Assembly (NCBI GenBank): GCA_947088135.1
Contig: CAMUFJ010000034.1
Coordinates: 1 to 18,500, forward strand
Source of the DNA: an uncultured Clostridia bacterium
Lineage (GTDB): Bacteria > Bacillota > Clostridia > Christensenellales > Borkfalkiaceae
DNA length: 18,500 nucleotides
Direction: 5' to 3'
Shown: piece by piece, positions 5,939 to 11,814 of the stretch
Numbering within the stretch: position 1 is the stretch's first letter
Layout: each line of letters begins with the position of its first letter
Notes under the pieces: model-generated
Told to the model about the DNA's origin: nothing
The model's database searches: none
The model's input: only the letters and a program-made list of their open reading frames with translations
Position numbers and translations under genes: made by a program

Positions 5939-7453
5939 ATGAGAAGCAAAGATTATTTAACGGAAATCAGGCGGGCGGAGGGGCTCGCACGCGCGGTGCT
6001 TCGGAAAATCGAAGTACAGGGCGACAGGGCGACTTTTTATCTCGCCACCGACCTTAACTATAAGACGGAGGACGAGGATTATGCCCGTTCCGTGACGGAG
6101 CGCTATACGCCCGCGGGGTTGAAGGGCGATATCAAAATTGTAAAATCGGTACCCGACGCGGAAGGGGTGCGGGCGTGCGTTTTGGAGCTGTTAAAATCAA
6201 AATATCCCGCCGTGGCGGCGTTTATCTCCCCGAGCGACGTTGCCGTGGAGCTCGAAACGGGCGGCGGACGGTTCTTTATCGGCGTGGGAGAAGTGGAGCG
6301 CGAATTTTCCGCCGACGGCGTATTGGACGGGCTGGGCGAAGAGCTCGGCAGAAGACTGTGCGGGGTATGGCACGGCGAATTCCGCTTTATGCACAAGGAG
6401 CGGGAGGAGTTGGTTCCCGAGGAAGCTCCGCCCCCCGAATTCGTTGCGGGCCCTCGCTTTTTCTCCGTGTGCGATTATGCGGAAATCGACGGCGGTAAGC
6501 CCAAACGGGCGATTTATATTGCCGACCTCACCAAAGAGATGCAGGGCGTGAGCGTTTGCGGAAGTATTTCCTATATCGAGGAACGCAAGACCAAAACGGA
6601 GAAGCCCTATTTTTCCCTTACCGTATCGGACGGGACGGGACAGCTCCGCCTTTCCTATTTCACCAAAAAAGCGACGCTTGAAAAGGTGCGCGGGCTGAAA
6701 ACGGGGGACAGCGTTTGCATTACGGGGGACAACGAGCTTTATAACGGTTCGCTTTCCTTCCGTGCAAAATTTATCGATTACGGCGCACCGCCCGAGGGAT
6801 TCGTTCCCGAGGAGCGTCCGTCCAAACCCGTTCCTCTGCGCTATAAGCGGGTGTTCCCGGTGCCCACGGGCGATTTGGTGCAGAGCGGGCTGTTCGAAAC
6901 CGCCGAAGCGTTGCCCGAAGAGGTTCTATCGAAGGAGTTTGTGGTGTTCGACTTGGAAACCACGGGGCTCAACAATACGCCTTCTACGGGCAGTATGGAT
7001 CGGATCATCGAGGTCGGCGCGGTAAAAATCAAAAACGGACAGATCGCCGAGCGGTTTTCCTCCTTTGTCGCTTGCCCCGTAAAGCTCAGTTCGGAAATCG
7101 TAAAGCTGACGGGAATTTCCGACGATATGCTCGTCGGCGCGCCCGATATCGCCGACGTTGTGGCGGACTTTTTTAAGTTCTCCGCAGGCTGCGTGCTTGT
7201 GGGGCACAACGTGCAGTTCGACTATAAATTTATGCGCTATTACGGGGAGCAGGAAGGGTATCTGTTCGACCAAAAGCAGTACGATACGGTGTCTTTTTCG
7301 CAGGAAATGCTGAGGCTCTCCAACTACAAGCTCAACACGGTTGCCGACCATTTCGGATTCGGCTTTAACCACCATAGGGCTTATGAAGACGCGTTCGTCA
7401 CCGCGAAAATTTTTCTCGCCCTCGCCCGCATGAAGCACGGTCTGCCGAGGTAA
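5939..7453 (+). CDS. PolC-like DEDDh 3'-5' exonuclease with OB fold, lacking PHP and polymerase domains
   Basis: This 504-residue protein looks like the front of a PolC-type DNA polymerase III. Residues 1-200 are a poorly conserved N-terminal region. Residues about 200-280 form an OB fold (QGVSVCGSI, FSLTVSDGTGQLRLSYF, GDSVCITGD). A short linker follows, and about 333-500 is a DEDDh proofreading domain. Catalytic residues are visible: D338 and E340 in FDLETTG, D428 in GHNVQFDYKF, and H479 and D484 in HHRAYEDA. In true PolC, of about 1,430 residues, part of the PHP domain lies between the OB fold and the exonuclease, and the polymerase follows. Here neither exists, and the frame ends cleanly before terminators. 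The start has an AAGGA site and lies 10 bp after ispG, the position of polC in many clostridia. It probably acts as a separate DNA or RNA 3'-exonuclease; replication must rely on a polymerase elsewhere. Databases often mislabel such proteins as PolC. Confidence 0.85.
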   Translation: MRSKDYLTEIRRAEGLARAVLRKIEVQGDRATFYLATDLNYKTEDEDYARSVTERYTPAGLKGDIKIVKSVPDAEGVRACVLELLKSKYPAVAAFISPSDVAVELETGGGRFFIGVGEVEREFSADGVLDGLGEELGRRLCGVWHGEFRFMHKEREELVPEEAPPPEFVAGPRFFSVCDYAEIDGGKPKRAIYIADLTKEMQGVSVCGSISYIEERKTKTEKPYFSLTVSDGTGQLRLSYFTKKATLEKVRGLKTGDSVCITGDNELYNGSLSFRAKFIDYGAPPEGFVPEERPSKPVPLRYKRVFPVPTGDLVQSGLFETAEALPEEVLSKEFVVFDLETTGLNNTPSTGSMDRIIEVGAVKIKNGQIAERFSSFVACPVKLSSEIVKLTGISDDMLVGAPDIADVVADFFKFSAGCVLVGHNVQFDYKFMRYYGEQEGYLFDQKQYDTVSFSQEMLRLSNYKLNTVADHFGFGFNHHRAYEDAFVTAKIFLALARMKHGLPR

Positions 7454-7462
7454 GGCGCGCCA

Positions 7463-7505
7463 CCCCTCTTGCCTTCCCTCCCTGATGGAGGGGAGGCAAG
7501 AGGGG
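7463..7505. repeat. GC-rich 19-bp hairpin after the exonuclease gene
   Basis: The arms 7463-7481 and 7487-7505 (CCCCTCTTGCCTTCCCTCC against its complement) pair along 19 bp with one G-T pair and a five-base loop. No T tract follows, so it is not a classic terminator on the plus strand. It may be a dispersed palindromic element or an mRNA 3' end stabiliser placed before the true terminator at 7517-7547. Confidence 0.6.
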
Positions 7506-7516
7506 GAAGAAAGAAT

Positions 7517-7547
7517 AAAAAAACAGCACGCGCGGTGCTGTTTTTTT
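7517..7547. terminator. Bidirectional terminator between the exonuclease gene and the fumarase genes
   Basis: CAGCAC (7524-7529) and GTGCTG (7535-7540) form a stem around GCGCG, flanked by seven A on the left and seven T on the right. This gives a Rho-independent terminator on both strands, as fits two convergent transcription units. Confidence 0.9.
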
Positions 7548-7565
7548 ACTGTCATTTTGATGATT

Positions 7566-8090
7566 TTAAGACCGATAAACAGTGTCCCCGTGAGCGTCGT
7601 GCGCGACGACGACGGGGAAGTCGGTGATCTCCAAGCGGTAAACGGCTTCGCTCAACAGATCGGGAAAGGCGACGCACTCCGCTTTCGCGATCGCGTTTCC
7701 GTACAGCGCGCCCGCACCGCCGATTGCCGCAAAGTACACCCGTTTGTTGCGCTGTAAGGCGTCGCGCGTTTCCTCGCTCATTTCACCCTTGCCGATCATT
7801 CCGCCGAGCCCCGCGTCGAGCAGGCGGGGAGCGAAAACGTTCATGCGCGAAGAGGTAGTGGGGCCGCAGCTTCCGCAAGCCTTGCCGTCGGGTGCGGGGC
7901 AGGGGCCTGCATAGTAAATAAATGCGTCCTTGTAAGGAAAAGGAAGCTCCTTATTCTCGTCCAAAAGTGCAATCATGCGCTTATGCGCACAGTCGCGCGC
8001 CGTATAAACGGTTCCCGAAAGCAGAACGGAATCGCCCGCGTGCAAGGAAAGAGCTGTTTCTTCGGAGAGGGGCAACGCTAATTTCTTCAT
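7566..8090 (-). CDS. Fumarate hydratase class I, beta subunit
   Basis: This is the C-terminal-type subunit of a two-subunit [4Fe-4S] fumarase, which reversibly hydrates fumarate to malate in the cytosolic (often reductive) branch of the anaerobe TCA pathway. The 174 residues are typical. Visible family segments are LLSGTVYTARDCAHKRM, YYAGPCPAP, the active-site-like GSCGPTTSSRM and GGMIGKGEM. The start was placed at MKKLALPL because its ATG overlaps the alpha-subunit stop (ATGA, 4 bp), a translational-coupling arrangement. The frame that runs further upstream is a shadow of the alpha gene. L-tartrate dehydratase is the main alternative in this superfamily; fumarase is the likelier role as no tartrate genes are near. 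Confidence 0.92.
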   Translation of the reverse strand: MKKLALPLSEETALSLHAGDSVLLSGTVYTARDCAHKRMIALLDENKELPFPYKDAFIYYAGPCPAPDGKACGSCGPTTSSRMNVFAPRLLDAGLGGMIGKGEMSEETRDALQRNKRVYFAAIGGAGALYGNAIAKAECVAFPDLLSEAVYRLEITDFPVVVAHDAHGDTVYRS

Positions 8091-8926
8091 GAAATCACCT
8101 CGCTTTCGCAACGCACGCAATGGCATTGGATATTCACGGCGACGGGCAGTCCCGCAATATGCGTGGGGGCGATTTCGCAGGAAACGCCGATCGCGGTCGT
8201 ATTCCCTCCGAAACCCTGACAGCCGATCGAAAGCGCGTTGATCCGTTTCAATGCTTCTTCCTCGATTTCTGCGACGTCCGCGCGCGGGTTTCGGCTTCCG
8301 AGCTCCCGCGTGAGCGCCTTTTTCGCGAGCAGGGCGCACCCGTCGAACGTGCCTCCGATGCCCACGCCCACGTAAACGGGCGGGCAGGGGCGCGAACCTG
8401 CCGTTTTTACCGTATCGGCGATCGCGCGCAAAATGCCTTCTTTTCCCTCGGCGGGAGTGAGCATATAGAGCCTGCTCATGTTTTCGCTTCCGAAGCCCTT
8501 GGGGAGAAAGGTGATTTTTACTTTGTCGCCCGCTACTAACTCCACGTGCAGGTGGGCGGGGGTGTTGTCGCCCGTATTTTCACGGGTGAGCGGGTCGCAC
8601 ACGCTCTTGCGGAAATATCCGTCCTCATAGGCGCGCCGAACGCCGCCGTTCACCGCTTCCGAAAGGGGAGCGCCCGTGAGCGCGACCTCTTGTCCGAGTT
8701 CGACGAGAACCACGCTCATGCCCGTATCCTGACACACGGGCATCTGTTCGGTTCGGGCGGTTTGCGCGTTTTTGAGCAGGGTATCGAGCGCAAACGCCGT
8801 TGCGCCCGTTTCCTGCGCCTTCGCCGTTTGGAGCGCGTTCAAACAAGAGGGGGTGAGCGTGATCCCCGCCTTGCGTGCCAAACGGTACACGCAGTTCGAT
8901 ATTTCTTGCGTTGAAATACGTTTCAT
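8087..8926 (-). CDS. Fumarate hydratase class I, alpha subunit
   Basis: This 279-residue N-terminal-type subunit carries the Fe-S cluster of class I fumarase. Family segments include MPVCQDTGM (C65), NTPAHLHVELV, KGFGSENMSRL, CPPVYVGVGIGGTFD (C181) and SIGCQGFGGNTTAIGV (C236). C65 and C181 are at family cluster positions, and further cysteines near the C-terminus (CHCVRC) supply candidates for the third ligand. The start MKRISTQE is the natural family start. No Shine-Dalgarno sequence precedes it: TATAAT lies exactly six bases before the ATG, so the mRNA is predicted to be leaderless. It is followed by the beta gene with a 4-bp overlap and faces the CPBP gene divergently. Confidence 0.94.
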   Translation of the reverse strand: MKRISTQEISNCVYRLARKAGITLTPSCLNALQTAKAQETGATAFALDTLLKNAQTARTEQMPVCQDTGMSVVLVELGQEVALTGAPLSEAVNGGVRRAYEDGYFRKSVCDPLTRENTGDNTPAHLHVELVAGDKVKITFLPKGFGSENMSRLYMLTPAEGKEGILRAIADTVKTAGSRPCPPVYVGVGIGGTFDGCALLAKKALTRELGSRNPRADVAEIEEEALKRINALSIGCQGFGGNTTAIGVSCEIAPTHIAGLPVAVNIQCHCVRCESEVIS

Positions 8927-8932
8927 ACCGAT

Positions 8933-8960
8933 ATTATATAATATTTTTGGAAAAAAGCAA
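8933..8960 (-). promoter_or_regulatory. Leaderless-type promoter of the fumarase operon
   Basis: On the minus strand TTGCTT (8955-8960) and TATAAT (8933-8938) are separated by 16 bp. The -10 ends six bases before the fumarase alpha ATG, which places the expected transcription start on the A of the start codon. The -35 hexamer TTGCTT is the same as in the pflX promoter. Confidence 0.72.
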
Positions 8961-8969
8961 AGTTTTTGT

Positions 8970-8998
8970 TTGGATTTTTTTGCTTTTTCCCTTATAAT
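8970..8998 (+). promoter_or_regulatory. Leaderless-type promoter of the CPBP-rlmH operon
   Basis: TTGGAT (8970-8975) and TATAAT (8993-8998) are separated by 17 bp. ATCGGT then ATG follow the -10, so transcription is expected to start at the ATG (9005). The -10 and downstream bases are the exact mirror of the fumarase promoter. Confidence 0.7.
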
Positions 8999-9004
8999 AT
9001 CGGT

Positions 9005-9970
9005 ATGGAACAAAAACCGCTTTCCGAAGAGGAATTGAAGGCGCGGCGTTTGAGCGAAGCGGGAATTACTTATTCGCTTGCTTCGCTGTTTCCCGTCGTG
9101 CTTTCACTCATTCTTTCCATTATCATTCTCGGTATTTCCAACGGCAAGGAAGAGGGGTGGTATGCGAAAACCGACTGGTATCGCTATCTGTCCTATTTAT
9201 TGCCGCAGTTGTGCTTGGCGGGCGCGTCCGCCGTGTTTTTCGCACGGAGCAAGGTTTCCGTGAAGCGTACTTATCGAAGCTGTAAGTGGTATTTTTATTT
9301 GATCGCCGTCGGGCTTCAATTCGGGCTCATGTTTTCGCTGTCCGCTCTTAACGGCTATTTTACCGACTTTTTGGGGCTGTTCGGGTACAAGGTGCAGGGC
9401 GTGCCTCTGCCGGCGCTCGGCGGTTGGAATATTCTGCCCGCCTTGCTTGTCATCGCGGTGTTGCCCGCTGTCTTGGAAGAAACGGTGTTCCGCGGGATCC
9501 TTTCCCGCCAAATGACGGAGAGCGGGTGGGGGACGGTTGCAACCGTGCTCATTTCCGGTGCGCTCTTTTCGCTGTTTCACCACAATCCCGAACAGACGAT
9601 TTATCAGTTCATCTGCGGTATGTGCTTCGCGCTTCTCGCCCTGCGTGCGGGCAGTATTTTGCCGGGGGCGGTCGCGCACTTCCTCAATAACGCGACGGTG
9701 CTCGTGCTCACGGCGATTTTTTCGCCGAGCGGGGCCGATATCGCGTTTACCGACGTCATGCCCCTGCCCGCGTTTATCACGCTGTGCGTATTTTCCGCGC
9801 TTGCATTGGCGGGGACGCTCGTTTTCCTCGTCTTCTTTTGTAAACGCAAGGGGGAGGGGAAGGGCGTGCGGTATGCAAAGCCGTTTTTTCTTGCCTCCGC
9901 CGTGGGAATAGGGCTGTGCGCTCTTCAATGGCTTCTCATTCTGTTGCAGGGATTCGGGGTCGCCGTATGA
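9005..9970 (+). CDS. CPBP family intramembrane metalloprotease (CAAX protease/bacteriocin-processing type)
   Basis: This 321-residue polytopic membrane protein has several hydrophobic segments (about 23-43, 60-80, 95-115, 142-157, 180-192, 200-222, 257-279 and 297-317). The Abi/CPBP motifs are all visible: EE158-159 with R163 (EETVFRG), FSLFH (188-192) and H225-x3-N229 (HFLNN). Bacterial members cleave peptides within the membrane; substrates are mostly unknown and some act in bacteriocin immunity. No bacteriocin gene lies nearby, so a housekeeping role is likelier. The ATG at 9005 has no ribosome site and lies six bases after TATAAT, which suggests a leaderless mRNA. An upstream ATG at 8966 would place the promoter inside the coding region and is rejected. 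Its stop overlaps the rlmH start by 4 bp. Confidence 0.92.
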   Translation: MEQKPLSEEELKARRLSEAGITYSLASLFPVVLSLILSIIILGISNGKEEGWYAKTDWYRYLSYLLPQLCLAGASAVFFARSKVSVKRTYRSCKWYFYLIAVGLQFGLMFSLSALNGYFTDFLGLFGYKVQGVPLPALGGWNILPALLVIAVLPAVLEETVFRGILSRQMTESGWGTVATVLISGALFSLFHHNPEQTIYQFICGMCFALLALRAGSILPGAVAHFLNNATVLVLTAIFSPSGADIAFTDVMPLPAFITLCVFSALALAGTLVFLVFFCKRKGEGKGVRYAKPFFLASAVGIGLCALQWLLILLQGFGVAV

Positions 9971-10404
9971 TCAAAATCAACGTCGTATGCGTGGGTAAGC
10001 TCAAAGAACGCTATTGGCGGGAGGGCGTGGAGGAATACGCCAAACGCCTTTCCCGTTTTTGTAAGCTGGAAATCAAGGAGCTGTCCGAAAAGGGCTCTCC
10101 CGCCGAGGAAGCGGAAAGCATTTTAAGCTGTCTGCGCGGGCACGTTATCTCGCTTGCCGTGGAGGGGAAACAACACTCCTCGGAAGAGCTTGCCGAGAAA
10201 ATCAAGTCGCTTTGCGATCGGGGCGAAGAAATCACTTTTGTCATCGGCTCGTCGTGCGGGCTGGACGGGAGGGTCAAGTCGGCTTCCAAAGAACTGCTGT
10301 CCTTTTCGCGGCTCACCTTCCCCCATCAGATGATGCGGGTAATTTTAACCGAGCAAATTTATAGAGCCTTTATGATCAACAGCGGAGCTCTTTATCACAA
10401 ATAA
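9967..10404 (+). CDS. rlmH: 23S rRNA (pseudouridine1915-N3)-methyltransferase
   Basis: RlmH is a SPOUT-class SAM methyltransferase that modifies pseudouridine 1915 in helix 69 of 23S rRNA on assembled ribosomes. The start MIKINVVCVGKLKE is the family start, and its ATG overlaps the CPBP stop (ATGA). Knot-region segments are present: ISLAVEGKQHSSEELA, ITFVIGSSCGL, LSFSRLTFPHQMMR and EQIYRAFMIN, with the invariant C-terminal YHK. At 145 residues it is some 10-14 shorter than usual. The missing part is in the variable segment around residues 40-58, where homologs carry a longer loop, and no catalytic part is affected. Confidence 0.96.
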   Translation: MIKINVVCVGKLKERYWREGVEEYAKRLSRFCKLEIKELSEKGSPAEEAESILSCLRGHVISLAVEGKQHSSEELAEKIKSLCDRGEEITFVIGSSCGLDGRVKSASKELLSFSRLTFPHQMMRVILTEQIYRAFMINSGALYHK

Positions 10405-10429
10405 CTTATCCGACGCGTAGATTGATACG

Positions 10430-11257
10430 GTGAATATCTATCGCAGGATAAGAGAGTTTTACACGGCGTATCGCGGAGAAAAGCAAATCATCGGTAACAG
10501 CGCGGAGGGCAGATATTTATTCGCTTTTTTCGCGGGCGACCGTTGCGGAAAGGTCGGCGTTTTTCAATACGCCATGCACGCGCGGGAGTGGGTCACTTCG
10601 CTTCTCGCCTTGGAGCATCTCTCGCGCGGGATCGAAAGGGGCGGGGTTTGGTTTGTTCCGCTCGTCAATCCCGACGGCGCGCTTCTTTGCACGAACGGCA
10701 TCGAGAGCGTGAGGGACAGGGCGCGCAGGGAAAAACTTCTGAGGGTGAACGGCGACGATTTTTCGCTTTGGAAAGCCAACGCCGACTGCGTGGATTTGAA
10801 CGTCAATTTTCCCGCTCAGTGGGGCAAGGGCGCGTTTAACGTGCGCGTGCCCGCTTCGCAGGGGTATATCGGCGACGAGCCGCTCTGCGCACCCGAGAGC
10901 CGTGCGCTTGCCCGTTTTACGGAGCAGATCAAGGCGGACTACACCGTGAGCTGGCACACCAAGGGCGAGGAGATTTATTGGCGGTTTCGGCAGGACGAGG
11001 CGCGCGAGAAACGGGATTTCGAGTACGCCCTTTCTCTCAGCGAGGCTACGGGCTACCCCTTGGCGGAAGCGCCGAACTCCGCGGGAGGATATAAAGACTG
11101 GTGCGTGGAAACGCTGAAAATTCCCGCCTTTACGGTGGAGGCGGGTTCCGATCGGCGCACCCACCCGCTCGGGGAAAACGCACTTCCCGAGCTGATACAA
11201 AAGTGCGGCAACGCCGCGAGGGATTTCACGGAATTCGTATGGAAGAAAAATTCATGA
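10430..11257 (+). CDS. M14 family zinc carboxypeptidase
   Basis: This 275-residue single-domain metallocarboxypeptidase has the zinc ligands H50 and E53 (MHAREW), H176 (SWHTKGEE) and the catalytic glutamate E237 (FTVEAGSD), with VPLVNPDGALL between them. No signal peptide is seen, so it probably acts in the cytoplasm. Related bacterial M14 enzymes cleave gamma-D-glutamyl-diaminopimelate bonds of peptidoglycan peptides, so muropeptide recycling is a reasonable inference. The usual DxNRN substrate-binding motif reads DLNVN (122-126), with Val in place of the carboxylate-binding Arg, which argues for a different substrate. The start is a GTG, the only common start codon between an in-frame stop (10418) and conserved sequence, and it lacks a clear ribosome site. 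The gene lies 25 bp after rlmH and overlaps tadA by 19 bp. Confidence 0.88.
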   Translation: MNIYRRIREFYTAYRGEKQIIGNSAEGRYLFAFFAGDRCGKVGVFQYAMHAREWVTSLLALEHLSRGIERGGVWFVPLVNPDGALLCTNGIESVRDRARREKLLRVNGDDFSLWKANADCVDLNVNFPAQWGKGAFNVRVPASQGYIGDEPLCAPESRALARFTEQIKADYTVSWHTKGEEIYWRFRQDEAREKRDFEYALSLSEATGYPLAEAPNSAGGYKDWCVETLKIPAFTVEAGSDRRTHPLGENALPELIQKCGNAARDFTEFVWKKNS

Positions 11258-11700
11258 GAGAGGCGATCTGCCTTGCGGAAAAAGCGAAAAAAAAAGGCGA
11301 GGTGCCGATCGGCGCCGTCGTCGTTTATCGCGGGAAAATCATCGGAAGAGGGTATAATCTGCGCACCAAAAAGCAGATGGCGACGGCGCACGCGGAGGTG
11401 CGCGCCATCGAGCAGGCTTGCAAAAAATTAAAGTCGTGGCGGTTGCCCGAAGCGGAGATATACGTCACGCTCGAACCCTGCCCCATGTGCATGGGCGCGG
11501 TGCTCAACGCGCGCATCGACAAAGTATATTTCGGCGCGTACGAGCAAAAGGGAAGAAGCCTTACGGGCGAGCTTGCAAACGCGAATCTGCTCAACCACAC
11601 CGTCGAGGTTACGGGCGGGGTTTTGGAAAAGGAATGCGCTCGGGTGCTCACGTCCTTTTTCACCGAAATGCGGGAAAGGGAGAGGGGCAAGAAAAAATAG
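11239..11700 (+). CDS. tadA: tRNA-specific adenosine deaminase
   Basis: TadA converts adenosine 34 to inosine in the anticodon of tRNA-Arg(ACG). The 153-residue cytidine-deaminase fold has zinc and catalytic residues in TAHAEVRAIE (H51, E53) and PCPMCMGAV (C81, C84), and EVPIGAVVV at the front. The C-terminus ends in a basic tail. The start MEEKFMREAICLAE is chosen because homologs begin a few residues before the MREA-like helix. An alternative ATG at 11254 has a better ribosome site (GGAAG) and would overlap the peptidase stop as ATGA; either is possible. The last gene of the CPBP-rlmH-M14-tadA run. Confidence 0.94.
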   Translation: MEEKFMREAICLAEKAKKKGEVPIGAVVVYRGKIIGRGYNLRTKKQMATAHAEVRAIEQACKKLKSWRLPEAEIYVTLEPCPMCMGAVLNARIDKVYFGAYEQKGRSLTGELANANLLNHTVEVTGGVLEKECARVLTSFFTEMRERERGKKK

Positions 11701-11780
11701 CTCTTATGAGTGATGACTTTTGATAGACGGAGAACAGCGCTCCTGTAACGAAGAGAAACCAACAAGGAGAGTCGCTCACG

Positions 11781-11806
11781 AAATTTTCTTGCGAGCAAGA
11801 AAATTT
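11781..11806. terminator. Palindromic hairpin between convergent tadA and the ABC-F gene
   Basis: AAATTTTCTTGC (11781-11792) and GCAAGAAAATTT (11795-11806) are perfect 12-bp inverted copies separated by two bases, extended by CAC/GTG beyond a single bulged base. It sits between two convergent genes and could terminate either strand, though the downstream T run is short. The sequence 11701-11780 before it shows no gene. Confidence 0.6.
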
Positions 11807-11814
11807 GTGAATAA

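Larger units (their letters stand above)
8924..9007. repeat. Inverted repeat spanning both divergent starts (fumarase / CPBP)
   Basis: CATACCGATATTATA (8924-8938) and TATAATATCGGTATG (8993-9007) are perfect 15-bp inverted copies. Each contains a start codon, the six bases before it and a -10 box. Inside them a second imperfect pair, GGAAAAAAGCAAA (8949-8961) and TTTGCTTTTTCC (near 8979-8990), continues the symmetry with an indel. The whole 84-bp divergent region is therefore nearly mirror-symmetric. Confidence 0.85.

Noticed and set aside
6926..7555. 209-codon minus-strand frame
   Set aside because: It overlaps the exonuclease domain in full and runs through the terminator region; no domain or ribosome site.
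8966..9004. Extended N-terminus for the CPBP protease from an upstream ATG
   Set aside because: It would translate the promoter -10 region and has no ribosome site; the mirrored layout supports the ATG at 9005.
9197..9928. 243-codon minus-strand frame over the CPBP gene
   Set aside because: Composition rich in Arg, His and Gln is typical of antisense to a hydrophobic membrane protein.
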